Source of the DNA: Geomicrobium halophilum
Lineage (GTDB): Bacteria; Bacillota; Bacilli; Bacillales; Marinococcaceae
Length of the DNA: 64,000 bases
Direction: 5' to 3'
NCBI RefSeq assembly: GCF_014207655.1
Contig: NZ_JACHHJ010000003.1
Coordinates: 310,001-374,000, forward strand
Below the pieces are notes generated by a model that saw nothing but the letters and a program-made list of their open reading frames with translations, did no database searches and was not told the origin of the DNA. Position 1 is the first letter of the stretch, and the number at the start of each line of letters is the position of its first letter. A program made the position numbers and the translations under genes. Below, in pieces: positions 11,268 to 20,078 of this stretch.

Positions 11268-12305
11268 TTACGAGTCATCTGCAGCTTTTCTTAGGCGATT
11301 CATGATGGCTTTCCCAAGCCCCGCTTCTACAAACGTTTGCACAAACAGGATATCAACATCTAACTTATCTACATCACGTAAAATGGCGTATAAACGTGAT
11401 GAAATACTGTCCAAATCCCCAGCCGAACCTAAAATGAGAATTTCCTCAGCCGTAATTAATGATTCACGTTCCGACGTTACAGCGGCCGCCACTCGTTTGC
11501 CTTGTTTTTGCGCTTCGGCAATACGCTTTTGCATGATGTCTACGGAGCCTTCTACAAGCAAAAGCTGTGTCTTGGGGGCATAATGACGGTATTTCATCCC
11601 GGGTGCACGAACGCTCTCCTTCCCTTTCTCAACGCTTTCGGACGCGATTGAAATGCCTAGCGTTTTCTGGAGATCTTCTTCTGTGACACCCCCCGGCCGC
11701 AAAATCACCGGACGTTCACCGCTCACATCAACAACGGTCGACTCCAACCCATAACCCGTCGGCCCGCCATCAATAATCGCTGCCACACGTCCATCCAAAT
11801 CCTCCTTTACATGTTCCGCACGGGTAGGACTCGGCCGTCCTGATCGATTCGCACTCGGTGCCGCCACAGGAACAGCGGATGCGGATATGATGGCACGGGC
11901 TAAATCGTGTCCAGGCATACGAATAGCTACGGTGTCTAACCCTCCGGTTACCGTAGCTGGTACTTGTTTACTTACCGGAAAAATTAACGTTAGCGGGCCA
12001 GGCCAATACTGCTCGATGAGTTGATCGGCAATCGAAGAGCGTTTTGTGACTAAGGCGTCCAATTGTTCGAATGATCCTATATGTAAAATCAGCGGATTAT
12101 CACTTGGACGTCCTTTTGCCTCAAAAATCTTTTGCACAGCACATGTGGATAAACCATTCGCTCCTAAACCGTATACTGTTTCTGTTGGGAATGCGACAAG
12201 TTCTTCTGTACGTAGTAGTTTCGCGGCTTTTTCGATACATTCTTGATCATTGTGCACATCAACAAGTTTATCCACAACCCAGTGTTCCGTTTGTTGGTAA
12301 TTCAC
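11268..12305 (-). CDS. ywlC: Threonylcarbamoyl-AMP synthase (Sua5 type)
   Basis: Makes threonylcarbamoyl-AMP from threonine, bicarbonate and ATP, the first step of the tRNA t6A37 modification. The N-terminal YrdC domain (about 20-215) has FPTETVYGLGANG and KIFEAKGRPSDNPLI. An SPRTR-like linker (SANRSGRPSPT) and the C-terminal Sua5 domain (about 245-345, with APGMKYRHYAPK) follow. I start at the GTG at 12305, eight bases after AAGGAG, giving 345 aa against 346 in B. subtilis. An upstream 27-codon extension has no support. Confidence 0.95.
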   Translation of the reverse strand: MNYQQTEHWVVDKLVDVHNDQECIEKAAKLLRTEELVAFPTETVYGLGANGLSTCAVQKIFEAKGRPSDNPLILHIGSFEQLDALVTKRSSIADQLIEQYWPGPLTLIFPVSKQVPATVTGGLDTVAIRMPGHDLARAIISASAVPVAAPSANRSGRPSPTRAEHVKEDLDGRVAAIIDGGPTGYGLESTVVDVSGERPVILRPGGVTEEDLQKTLGISIASESVEKGKESVRAPGMKYRHYAPKTQLLLVEGSVDIMQKRIAEAQKQGKRVAAAVTSERESLITAEEILILGSAGDLDSISSRLYAILRDVDKLDVDILFVQTFVEAGLGKAIMNRLRKAADDS

Positions 12306-12424
12306 TTTTGCCTCTCCTTTTCTTCCATAAAACCCTTCTATGACAAGGGATAGGCGGCTAACTTCATTAACTTGAGTTATCCACAATAATGCGTGATTTT
12401 TCCACAGGTCTGATCATAACCTTC

Positions 12425-13024
12425 TTAAGCATTGAATAAATCCTCCCAAATTTCTGCTAAAAAGAAGGTAAATTCAGGCCCATTCTCTTCTTCATCCTCC
12501 TGCTCCTTTTCTTCCTCGCTTTGCTCCTCTTCCTCTTCGCCGATACCAAGATCAGTTAAACATAAAGGCGGAAAAAGAACACACCACCAATTTTCCCCTT
12601 CACCTTCTCCAATTTCAATCACGAGCGCTTCATAATCCCCTGCCGGGTAAACAAGCGGTCCATACACACGGGTAGGAAACTCTACCTCTTTCTGCAAGGA
12701 GACATCCACAGGCAAAGAATCATCATAATTATGGACAACTTCTTCTGCCTTTTTTTCAATTATATCCAAATGGGATTCAAAAACTTTTCGCGCCTCTTCT
12801 ATGGACGGAACTTCTTCCATGTGATCCGCACTGTAAAGCGCCACTTCATCCCTGACTTGACGTTTGATTTCTTGTTGCAAAAGTGAATCATCGTGGGAAA
12901 ATATTCGTAAACGTATTGAATCCTCAGTTACTTCATCTTCTTGTTGCCAATGCTGCTGTTGACTTTCCCAATTCCCTACAACTAAAAATAATCCGATAAA
13001 AATATAAATAATCGCAAACTTCAT
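12425..13024 (-). CDS. spoIIR: Stage II sporulation protein R
   Basis: Forespore-made secreted signal that triggers SpoIIGA processing of pro-sigma-E in the mother cell. An N-terminal hydrophobic segment (3-18) serves for export. The body has the family motifs IRLRIFSHDDSLLQQEIKRQVRD and, later, VYPAGDYEALVIEIGEGEGENWWCVLFPP (quoted in part: the GxxxNWWCVxFPPLC signature). A run of about 20 Glu/Asp residues (168-187) before the C-terminus is unusual and fits the acidic, halophile-like proteome. A strong hairpin covers the ribosome site. Confidence 0.93.
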   Translation of the reverse strand: MKFAIIYIFIGLFLVVGNWESQQQHWQQEDEVTEDSIRLRIFSHDDSLLQQEIKRQVRDEVALYSADHMEEVPSIEEARKVFESHLDIIEKKAEEVVHNYDDSLPVDVSLQKEVEFPTRVYGPLVYPAGDYEALVIEIGEGEGENWWCVLFPPLCLTDLGIGEEEEEQSEEEKEQEDEEENGPEFTFFLAEIWEDLFNA

Positions 13025-13032
13025 TTTTCATC

Positions 13033-13069
13033 CCCGTCCTCTCTACCCCCAGTCTGGACAGAGGACGGG
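13033..13069 (-). promoter_or_regulatory. Hairpin enclosing the spoIIR ribosome-binding site
   Basis: CCCGTCCTCT (13033-13042) and AGAGGACGGG (13060-13069) form a perfect 10-bp stem just upstream of the spoIIR ATG. On the mRNA the 3' arm contains the only purine-rich ribosome site (AGAGGACGGGG), 9 bases from the start. No T-run follows, so it is a poor prmC terminator; translational occlusion of spoIIR is inferred. Confidence 0.55.
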
Positions 13070-13102
13070 TCGCATTAAACAAAAAATCATCCGACAAAGT
13101 TT

Positions 13103-13960
13103 TTACCTTTCAACCGTGACGATACGATCTCTCCCATTAATGTCCTTGACAATATTCACCGTTGCATCAGGAAGCTGTTGTTCCATAAGCAGAACAACAG
13201 CAGGCCCTTGGGTGTCCCCAATTTCAAAAAAAGCGAGACCGTTGTCGGCAAGCACGTAAGGGAGATCCATTGCTAATTGTCGATAAAAATGTAAACCATC
13301 TCCGCCTGCATCTAATGCTTGACGAGGCTCATAATCTCGAACAAGGGGTGCCAGTCCCTTCCAATCACGCGTGGCAATATAGGGAGGGTTCGAAACGAGT
13401 ACATCGACAACTTTGCCGTTTTCTCTTAATGGTGTGGCCATATTTCCTTCCAAAAAAGTGATTGATGGCGCGTGAAGCTGAGATGCGTTTTCCTTTGCTA
13501 CTGTAATGGCGTCTGCTGAAATATCTGTAGCCCATACCTCTGCCTCCAGCCATTCAAGAGCAAGTGTAACTGCGATAGCACCACTACCTGTGGCAATATC
13601 TGCAATTATCGGCCGTTGAAAACGCTTCTTTGCTTTTTCCAAAATGAGCAGCACTAGCTCTTCCGTTTCCTGTCGAGGAATGAGAACAGCAGGATCAACG
13701 TTGAAATGACGTCCATAAAAAGAGGCCATGCCTGTAATATATTGAATAGGTTCCTCTTGTCCGTGGCGATCTACCATTTCCTTAAATTGACCCCACTCCT
13801 CTTCATTTAAGCGTTCCCTTAAATGAAGTTGATAGTGCACACCTTCCAGTTGCAGCACATTTTGCATTAAATGCTCCGCCGCTTTACTTTCAAGATCTCG
13901 TTGTTTTAAAAAAGACGAAGCCCAATGCAGGGCTTCGTACACACGTGGAGGTTCCGTCAT
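13103..13960 (-). CDS. prmC: Release factor glutamine methyltransferase
   Basis: Methylates the GGQ glutamine of class I release factors using S-adenosylmethionine. The N-terminal helical domain (about 1-85) contacts the release factor. The Rossmann domain has the SAM loop [12 protein letters not shown] near residue 117 and the catalytic NPPY motif in [12 protein letters not shown] near 190. Length 285 aa is usual. It overlaps prfA, the gene for its substrate, by four bases (ATGA). Confidence 0.96.
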   Translation of the reverse strand: MTEPPRVYEALHWASSFLKQRDLESKAAEHLMQNVLQLEGVHYQLHLRERLNEEEWGQFKEMVDRHGQEEPIQYITGMASFYGRHFNVDPAVLIPRQETEELVLLILEKAKKRFQRPIIADIATGSGAIAVTLALEWLEAEVWATDISADAITVAKENASQLHAPSITFLEGNMATPLRENGKVVDVLVSNPPYIATRDWKGLAPLVRDYEPRQALDAGGDGLHFYRQLAMDLPYVLADNGLAFFEIGDTQGPAVVLLMEQQLPDATVNIVKDINGRDRIVTVER

Positions 13961-15018
13961 TGTCCCATCAAATCCGCTTGCTCTTCCACAATTAAAGCAT
14001 CCGTAATTTCATCTAGATGTCCTTGTAAAACCTGATCAAGTTTTTGAACCGTGAGTCCGATACGATGATCGGTCACTCGACTTTGTGGAAAATTATACGT
14101 ACGAATCCGTTCTGAACGATCTCCAGTCCCTACAGCCGCTTTGCGGTTTTCTGCATACTCTTCTTCTGCCTCTTTTTGATACTTGTCGTATATACGTGCC
14201 CGTAAGACTTTCATCGCTTTATCACGGTTTTTGATTTGGGATTTTTCGTCTTGGCAAGAAACGACAATACCTGTAGGCTCATGCGTAATACGAACGGCAG
14301 ACATCGTTGTATTTACGCTCTGTCCCCCTGGACCGCTAGAAGCGAAGGTATCAATACGTAAATCCTTATCATGAATTTCTACTTCTACTTCTTCAGCTTC
14401 CGGTAAAACTGCAACCGTAGCGGTCGATGTATGAATGCGGCCTCCAGATTCAGTTGAGGGCACACGCTGTACACGGTGGGCCCCATTTTCATATTTCATT
14501 TTTGAATAGGCACCTTCGCCGTTAATCGTAAAAATAATTTCTTTAAAACCGCCCATATCCGTCTCGTGCGATTCAATGACGTCCGCTTTCCAGCGTTTCA
14601 TCTCCGCATAACGGGAATACATACGAAATAGGTCCCCTGCAAAAAGCGCTGCCTCATCCCCGCCGGCAGCTCCACGAATTTCAACGATCACGTTCTTGTC
14701 ATCATTGGGATCCTTTGGAATGAGGAGAATCTTCAATTGCTCTTCAAGCTCTGTAATTCGTCCGTTTAATTCTTCAATCTCCCCTCTTACCATTTCCCTC
14801 ATTTCGTCATCGAGATCGTCCTTAAGCATGGTTTTCGCTTCTTCCAGCTCTTCATTAGCAGCTTTATATTCGCGATACTTTTGAACCGTTTCCTCTAAAT
14901 TTGATTGTTCCTTGGAATAATCACGTAATTTGTCCGGTTCGTTCACAATGTCAGGGTCACTCAACCACTCATTGAGTTGATAATAGCGATCCTCCACTGA
15001 CTGTAATTTATCGAGCAC
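13957..15018 (-). CDS. prfA: Peptide chain release factor 1
   Basis: RF1 ends translation at UAA and UAG. The peptidyl-tRNA hydrolysis motif SGPGGQSVN and the stop-recognition tripeptide PST in [14 protein letters not shown] (PxT type, RF1 rather than RF2) are visible. I take the GTG at 15018, six bases after GAGGTG, which yields the family N-terminus ([21 protein letters not shown]) and 353 aa. The frame stays open for 84 more codons upstream, but that part overlaps the divergent 15139 gene and has no family similarity. Confidence 0.97.
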   Translation of the reverse strand: MLDKLQSVEDRYYQLNEWLSDPDIVNEPDKLRDYSKEQSNLEETVQKYREYKAANEELEEAKTMLKDDLDDEMREMVRGEIEELNGRITELEEQLKILLIPKDPNDDKNVIVEIRGAAGGDEAALFAGDLFRMYSRYAEMKRWKADVIESHETDMGGFKEIIFTINGEGAYSKMKYENGAHRVQRVPSTESGGRIHTSTATVAVLPEAEEVEVEIHDKDLRIDTFASSGPGGQSVNTTMSAVRITHEPTGIVVSCQDEKSQIKNRDKAMKVLRARIYDKYQKEAEEEYAENRKAAVGTGDRSERIRTYNFPQSRVTDHRIGLTVQKLDQVLQGHLDEITDALIVEEQADLMGQ

Positions 15019-15138
15019 AACATTCACCTCATCACATTCTACTGTTCTCAGTATAATATAAGGTTCTGGAAGCGTCAAAACAGCACGGGGTTTTTCACCA
15101 TGCATGAAGGGGAATGCTTCAGTATGGAGGTGTAACAT

Positions 15139-16482
15139 TTGAAACGTTATGTGATTATTGGTGGAGATGCCGCAGGGATGAGCGCTGCTATGCAAATTGT
15201 CCGTCGTAAGGGACCTGGCAATGCACAAATCACTACACTGGAGAGAGGAACGATTTATTCTTATGCACAATGTGGTTTGCCTTATGTCATTGAAGGGTCA
15301 GTATTACATCCTGATGATTTAATCGCTCGATCCATTGAGACCTTTCGAGAAGAATATGGCATTGATGCACGCACCGAGCATGAAGTCAAAAACGTAGATA
15401 CACAAAATCAAGAAGTTCACGGAATTGACCGGAAATCCGATCAGCCCTTTACGATAACTTACGATAAATTATTAATTGCCTCCGGGGCAGATCCGATTCT
15501 TCCACCTCTTCCAGGTACTGACGCCGAAGGGGTGCACACGTTGAAGACCATCCCGGACCTTAAGCAATTACGCAAAGACATGCATGAACGCCACCATTTA
15601 ACGATTGTCGGCGGTGGTTATGTCGGCCTTGAACTAGCGGAAGCTTTCAAAACCCGAGGGTTCAACGTCCTTCTCATTGATCGGAATAAACAATTAGCCA
15701 AAGTTTTCGATCCAGATATGGCTGAATTATTACAGGAAGAGACTAAAGACCAAGGTATTGATGTACGACTAGGAAAAAGCGTTACCGAACTGAAAACGGC
15801 AAATTCCGGCCGTGTTTCTGCGGTATGTATGGGTGAAGAGCAGCAAAACACAGACCTCGTTGTCTTCGCAACAGGTATTAAACCGAATACATCTTTTTTG
15901 GAAACAACCGACATTATGTTAAGTGAAAAAGGGGCTATAAATGTTAATGCCCAAATGCAAACGAACGTCAAAGATGTATATGCAGCAGGTGACTGTGCCC
16001 TGCAATATCATCGAATCAAAGAACAAGACGATTATCTCCCGTTGGGGACGCATGCCAATAAGCAAGGGCGTATTGCCGGCACCAACATGAGCGGAGAAAA
16101 GAAGTATTTTCAAGGCGTGGTCGGAACGGCTATTTTCCGTTTTCTCCGCCTAACCGCAGCACGCACAGGACTTTCTAAAAAAGAGGCTGAGAACATGGGA
16201 CTTCCTGCTGACTCCGTATATTATAAAGGTACGGACATTGCCGGCTATTTTAATGACAAAAAGCCTATTCACATTAAACTTGTCTACCGTACTGACAACC
16301 AACTTCTGCTCGGTTCGCAAGTGATTGGGGAATCCGGTGTTGATAAAAGGATTGATGTTCTCGCAACCGCACTCTATCACAACATGAGCATAGATGAATT
16401 CGAAAACCTTGACCTTTCCTACGCACCGCCTTACAACGGTGTATGGGATCCTATGCAACAAGCAGCCAGGCGGGTCCGATAA
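15139..16482 (+). CDS. CoA-disulfide reductase-like FAD/NAD(P)H oxidoreductase
   Basis: Flavoenzyme of 447 aa. The FAD-binding [10 protein letters not shown] is at residues 8-17, a single redox cysteine Cys45 lies in SYAQCGLPY, the NAD(P)H loop is [14 protein letters not shown] near 157, and the second FAD motif is AAGDCA near 280. One lone cysteine in the S-Y-x-x-C-G-L-P-Y context is the mark of CoA-disulfide reductases and related NADH oxidases/persulfide reductases rather than CxxxxC dithiol reductases. It uses a TTG start after ATGGAGGTG. It is one of the few plus-strand genes in the first 23 kb and sits where B. subtilis has tdk. Confidence 0.85.
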   Translation: MKRYVIIGGDAAGMSAAMQIVRRKGPGNAQITTLERGTIYSYAQCGLPYVIEGSVLHPDDLIARSIETFREEYGIDARTEHEVKNVDTQNQEVHGIDRKSDQPFTITYDKLLIASGADPILPPLPGTDAEGVHTLKTIPDLKQLRKDMHERHHLTIVGGGYVGLELAEAFKTRGFNVLLIDRNKQLAKVFDPDMAELLQEETKDQGIDVRLGKSVTELKTANSGRVSAVCMGEEQQNTDLVVFATGIKPNTSFLETTDIMLSEKGAINVNAQMQTNVKDVYAAGDCALQYHRIKEQDDYLPLGTHANKQGRIAGTNMSGEKKYFQGVVGTAIFRFLRLTAARTGLSKKEAENMGLPADSVYYKGTDIAGYFNDKKPIHIKLVYRTDNQLLLGSQVIGESGVDKRIDVLATALYHNMSIDEFENLDLSYAPPYNGVWDPMQQAARRVR

Positions 16483-16519
16483 CAAAAAACAACCTCTCCA
16501 CTTTGTAAGCAGAGAGGTT
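16481..16519 (-). terminator. Terminator between the flavoenzyme and the small lipoprotein gene
   Basis: AACCTCTC (16491-16498) pairs with GAGAGGTT (16512-16519). On the minus strand the stem is followed by GTTTTTTGTT, so it serves the convergent small lipoprotein gene; the plus-strand side has no T-run, although it lies directly behind the 15139-16482 stop. Confidence 0.75.
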
Positions 16520-16594
16520 GATGCTGATTTATGACAGGTGTGCTTTCCGTTCCCAAAAACATGATCCCACTTGCAGCAATAAATCATTTCGTCT

Positions 16595-16732
16595 TTATGA
16601 AGAATCCGTCTCCATTAAAGATTCAGCCACATCTAGAACAATCCCTGTCTCCATCATATATTGTGGTGGATTAACTGGCGTACAACCAACGAGGCTGAAA
16701 AGAACCAACAAACAACAGAGCCTTTTAAACAT
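16595..16732 (-). CDS. Tiny putative lipoprotein (45 aa)
   Basis: A short gene on the minus strand, convergent with the flavoenzyme. The product begins MFKRLCCLLVLFSLVGCTPV, a basic n-region, hydrophobic core and lipobox LVGC with the acylated Cys at residue 17. The mature part is only 29 residues and ends METDSS. An AAGGGGG ribosome site lies 8 bases before the ATG, and a good terminator follows. I do not recognise a family; the GIVLDV segment recalls the start of some small secreted Bacillus lipoproteins, so truncation of a longer gene is possible. Confidence 0.6.
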   Translation of the reverse strand: MFKRLCCLLVLFSLVGCTPVNPPQYMMETGIVLDVAESLMETDSS

Positions 16733-16828
16733 AGCGGGCCCCCTTGGTTACCCTCAATAGGGGGTATATATCTATAATGCCCAAGGATTTATAACATAAT
16801 AAATGGAGGTTACAGGAAAAGAACCCAA

Positions 16829-16861
16829 TTAAAAAGAGCTGCTCCACCCAGAGCAGCTCTT
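16829..16861 (-). terminator. Rho-independent terminator of rpmE
   Basis: On the minus strand AAGAGCTGCTC pairs perfectly with GAGCAGCTCTT (6-base loop) and continues into TTTTTAATT, five bases after the rpmE stop codon. Confidence 0.92.
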
Positions 16862-16866
16862 CATGA

Positions 16867-17112
16867 TTAATCCAAGTTGTATTTTTTCTTGAACTTATCG
16901 ATACGTCCACCGGCGTCAGCAGCTTTTTGTTTTCCTGTATAGAAAGGATGGGAATCTGAACTAATCTCCACCTTTAGAAGCGGGTAAGTATTTCCATCTT
17001 CCCACTCAATCGTTTCTGTTGAAGACTGTGTAGATCCACCCAAAAATTTAAAACCGGTCCCTGTATCTAAAAATACAACGTTTTGATACTGCGGATGAAT
17101 GTCGTTTTTCAT
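16867..17112 (-). CDS. rpmE2: Ribosomal protein bL31, zinc-independent (type B)
   Basis: Large-subunit ribosomal protein of 81 aa. It starts [16 protein letters not shown] and has [12 protein letters not shown] and the C-terminal [11 protein letters not shown]. The zinc-binding cysteines of type A L31 are absent and the length is that of type B. The ATG at 17112 sits 10 bases after GAGGAGG; the in-frame ATG at 17121 is too close to that site. In B. subtilis the gene beside rho is the zinc-containing form, so this locus carries the other type. Confidence 0.95.
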   Translation of the reverse strand: MKNDIHPQYQNVVFLDTGTGFKFLGGSTQSSTETIEWEDGNTYPLLKVEISSDSHPFYTGKQKAADAGGRIDKFKKKYNLD

Positions 17113-17221
17113 TGATCTCATTCCCTCCTCTACGCTCTTTAGAAATAAGAGGTCTTTTTACACATAAATTGATTTTACCAACGTTGCCCGCGTTTTTCAA
17201 GTGCTAATTTATTTTTTCATT

Positions 17222-18514
17222 TTACGAGGACGAGCTCGATTTCTGTTGTGAATTCGCTCTTGCCTTGTCCCGTTCCATTCGCTCGAAAAATTCATCGTTG
17301 GTTTTTGTGTCTTTAATACGTCGTATAAAATGATCGACGAACTCCGGGGAATCATTCATCGTTTTACGCATAGCCCATAAGCTCTCGAGTTGTCCTTTGG
17401 AAATGAGGAGTTCCTCTTTACGGGTACTGGAGCGACGAATATCAATGGATGGAAAAATTCGCCTTTCAGCGAGTCGGCGATCAAGGTGGAGTTCCATATT
17501 GCCCGTTCCTTTAAATTCTTCATAAATGACGTCGTCCATACGCGAGCCGGTATCTACGAGCGCTGTGGCTAAAATGGTCATGCTGCCACCTTCTTCAATA
17601 TTACGCGCAGCACCAAAGAAACGCTTCGGACGATGGAAAGCCGCAGGGTCAATCCCACCGGAAAGCGTGCGCCCGCTTGGTGGAATCACGAGGTTATACG
17701 CACGTGCCAAGCGTGTGATACTATCCATTAGGATCACTACATCTTTTTTCTGTTCCACAAGACGCATAGCCCGTTCTAATACAAGTTCCGTAACTTTAAT
17801 ATGGTTTTCAGGCACTTCATCAAAGGTGGAGTGAACAACCTCACCTTTCACGGAGCGCTCGATATCGGTCACTTCCTCTGGGCGCTCGTCAATAAGTAGC
17901 ATAATGAGCTCTGAATTAGGATGATTTTCCGTTATACTGTTTGCTACTTGCTTGAGCAAAGATGTTTTCCCCGCCTTCGGTGGAGCCACGATCAATCCCC
18001 GTTGTCCAAATCCTACAGGCGTTACAATATCAATAATACGAGCAGACAGGCGGCCAGGGTTCGTTTCCAAGCGAATTCGTTCATCGGGGAATAGGGGCGT
18101 GAGTGCCGGGAAATGGGGGCGTTCCTTCGATGCATCAGGTTCATCCCCATTTACTGCTTCCACTTGCAATAACCCATGATAACGTTCATTATCCTTTGGC
18201 TTCCGAACTTTCCCAGAAACCTTATCGCCATTACGTAAATCGAAACGGCGGATTTGCGACGCTGAAATATAAATATCTTGAGAACTTGGTAAATAATTAA
18301 TCGGTCTTAGGAAGCCGTATCCTTCCGTTTGAATAATCTCAAGAACACCTTCCATGAACATCAGGCCATCCTGTTCCGCTTGCCCCTTCAAAATCGCAAA
18401 AATCAGTTCTTGCTTCGTCAATTTACTATAATAAGATATCTTGAATTCTTTTGCGAGCCTGTACAAATCACGCAGCGTCTTTCCTTCAAGCTCGGCCAAG
18501 GATAAACTCAACAC
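17222..18514 (-). CDS. rho: Transcription termination factor Rho
   Basis: Hexameric RNA helicase (430 aa). The N-terminal helical domain ([21 protein letters not shown]) is followed by the cold-shock RNA-binding domain ([20 protein letters not shown]). The ATPase core has Walker [13 protein letters not shown] near residue 180, Walker [17 protein letters not shown] near 265, and the R-loop region. The GTG at 18514 has only a weak ribosome site (AAAGTGGTGATGA), so the exact start is uncertain by a codon or so. The long upstream leader contains inverted repeats. Confidence 0.95.
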   Translation of the reverse strand: MLSLSLAELEGKTLRDLYRLAKEFKISYYSKLTKQELIFAILKGQAEQDGLMFMEGVLEIIQTEGYGFLRPINYLPSSQDIYISASQIRRFDLRNGDKVSGKVRKPKDNERYHGLLQVEAVNGDEPDASKERPHFPALTPLFPDERIRLETNPGRLSARIIDIVTPVGFGQRGLIVAPPKAGKTSLLKQVANSITENHPNSELIMLLIDERPEEVTDIERSVKGEVVHSTFDEVPENHIKVTELVLERAMRLVEQKKDVVILMDSITRLARAYNLVIPPSGRTLSGGIDPAAFHRPKRFFGAARNIEEGGSMTILATALVDTGSRMDDVIYEEFKGTGNMELHLDRRLAERRIFPSIDIRRSSTRKEELLISKGQLESLWAMRKTMNDSPEFVDHFIRRIKDTKTNDEFFERMERDKARANSQQKSSSSS

Positions 18515-18625
18515 TCATCACCACTTTCTAATAATTACAGATCTATACTTCGTTTACAGGAATAATTATGGAGAGGCAAGGAAATTGAAACTTCAACAGC
18601 AAATTCCGTTGAACGGATCGAGGCA

Positions 18626-18658
18626 GTTAACCAAGGAGACTGGTTATGATTGGTTAAC
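18626..18658 (-). other. Inverted repeat in the rho leader
   Basis: GTTAACCAA (18626-18634) and TTGGTTAAC (18650-18658) form a perfect 9-bp inverted repeat about 110-145 bases upstream of rho. A smaller one, TCCGT/ACGGA, lies at 18605-18617. The position fits leader-mediated autoregulation of rho, which is known in B. subtilis, or a protein operator; neither is shown here. The remainder of the 18515-18827 gap holds no gene that I can see. Confidence 0.45.
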
Positions 18659-18715
18659 AACACGGGTTATAATGGTTACCTTCAAAATAACATATCAAAA
18701 TTCGAAACAAAACCT

Positions 18716-18744
18716 CTTTTACCAAACATGACAACAACTGACAA
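18716..18744 (-). promoter_or_regulatory. Candidate rho promoter
   Basis: On the minus strand TTGTCA (18744-18739), 17 bases, then TAAAAG (18721-18716). Five and four consensus matches respectively. If used, the leader before rho is about 195 bases long and contains the inverted repeat. Confidence 0.4.
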
Positions 18745-18827
18745 AAAAACAATATAGCGATCATACGTTCTCTCACTTAAAATTATTATACCAGTCTTCA
18801 AACAAAAAACAAGCTTTAACTTCACTT

Positions 18828-18849
18828 AAAAAACTTGGCTTACGCCAAG
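18828..18849 (-). terminator. Second tandem terminator after glpX
   Basis: On the minus strand CTTGGC pairs with GCCAAG (GTAA loop), followed by TTTTTTAA. It stands about 50 bases beyond the first glpX terminator. Confidence 0.75.
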
Positions 18850-18872
18850 CCTTGGAGAGAAGCCTTCATTAA

Positions 18873-18902
18873 GAAAAAAATCAGATCGCTCAAAGAGCGA
18901 TC
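18873..18902 (-). terminator. First terminator after glpX
   Basis: On the minus strand GATCGCTC pairs with GAGCGATC around TTT, then TGATTTTTTTC. The stem overlaps the glpX stop codon. Confidence 0.88.
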
Positions 18903-19869
18903 ACGACTTGAATACAAAATCAGGTTTTTTATCAACATTATGCTTTCCGTCTACAAAGCGCACGGTGCCAGATTTTTGCCGCATAACCACCGATTGTGTG
19001 GTAGCCCTTGTACTTTTGTAATGAACACCCTTGAGCAGTTCACCTTCCGTCACGCCCGTAGCAGCAAAAATGCAGTCATCTCCGCCGACAAGATCATCCA
19101 TTTTTAAAATTTTCGTTGTATCCTCTACACCCATGCGTTTACAGCGTTCAGCTTCAGCTTGATCTTTCGGGAGCAATCTCCCCTGGATTTCACCGCCAAG
19201 ACATTTTAATGCTACAGCTGAAATCACGCCTTCCGGTGCGCCTCCTTTACCGATTAACATATCCATGCCTGTATCATTGAATGCCGTATTGATGGCAGCA
19301 GCCACATCCCCATCCTGTATGAGCTTAATACGCGCACCTGCTGCCCTGACTTCATCAATAATATGCTGATGCCTGGGTCGGCTCAAGATGGTAACGACAA
19401 GGTCATCAACGTCTTTTCCACGTGCTCTCGCTACTGCTTTAAGATTATCTGTAACCGAAGCATCTAAATCAATCACACCTACAGCCTCTGGGCCGACCGC
19501 AATTTTATCCATATACATATCCGGGGCATGTAACAACCTGCCATTATCAGCCACTGCGATTACGGCTAACGCATTCCACTGTCCATTGGCAACAATATTT
19601 GTTCCCTCAACGGGATCAACGGCCACATCTACACGTGGACCAAATCCATTCCCCAGTTTTTCACCGATATAGAGCATTGGCGCTTCATCTTTTTCCCCTT
19701 CACCAATGACCACGGTTCCTTTCATCGGTATCGTATCGAAAACATCACGCATCGCACTCGTTGCGGCATCATCCGCTTCCTCTTTCTGCCCGCGCCCCAT
19801 CCATCTCGCAGCTGAAAGCGCCGCGGCTTCGGTAACTCGAACGAGTTCCATGGATAAGCTTCTTTCCAT
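18901..19869 (-). CDS. glpX: Fructose-1,6-bisphosphatase, class II
   Basis: Gluconeogenic phosphatase that hydrolyses fructose 1,6-bisphosphate to fructose 6-phosphate; GlpX family, lithium-sensitive, Mn2+-dependent. Visible motifs are [14 protein letters not shown] (metal site near residue 55-65), [11 protein letters not shown] (the DPxEGT metal motif near 82-92) and GSGGAPEG-like GKGGAPEGV near 203. The N-terminus [18 protein letters not shown] equals that of the B. subtilis protein. It lies between murA2 and rho, as in Bacillus, with two terminators behind it. Confidence 0.96.
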   Translation of the reverse strand: MERSLSMELVRVTEAAALSAARWMGRGQKEEADDAATSAMRDVFDTIPMKGTVVIGEGEKDEAPMLYIGEKLGNGFGPRVDVAVDPVEGTNIVANGQWNALAVIAVADNGRLLHAPDMYMDKIAVGPEAVGVIDLDASVTDNLKAVARARGKDVDDLVVTILSRPRHQHIIDEVRAAGARIKLIQDGDVAAAINTAFNDTGMDMLIGKGGAPEGVISAVALKCLGGEIQGRLLPKDQAEAERCKRMGVEDTTKILKMDDLVGGDDCIFAATGVTEGELLKGVHYKSTRATTQSVVMRQKSGTVRFVDGKHNVDKKPDFVFKS

Positions 19870-20078
19870 CCTTCTCCCAACTCCTTTAACATTTTATGCA
19901 AATATCCCCTCTTCCCACGTTATCAACTTCATGAAAAGGGGCATTAAATTGATTTGCCCATCATATACCAAGATTCCCCTTACTCATTCGCACATTGGTC
20001 ATCTAGATAGGACGATCCCAGCGACGCTCAAGAAAACGCTTGTAAAAAACTTGAGACGTTAAAAACGTTGAGTCGTTT

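Noticed and set aside
12432-12635. Ser-rich plus-strand frame opposite spoIIR
   Set aside because: Antisense image of the Glu-rich SpoIIR insert.
15019-15270. 84-codon upstream extension of the prfA frame
   Set aside because: It overlaps the divergent flavoenzyme gene and its ribosome site, has no RF1 similarity, and the GTG at 15018 gives the family start and length.
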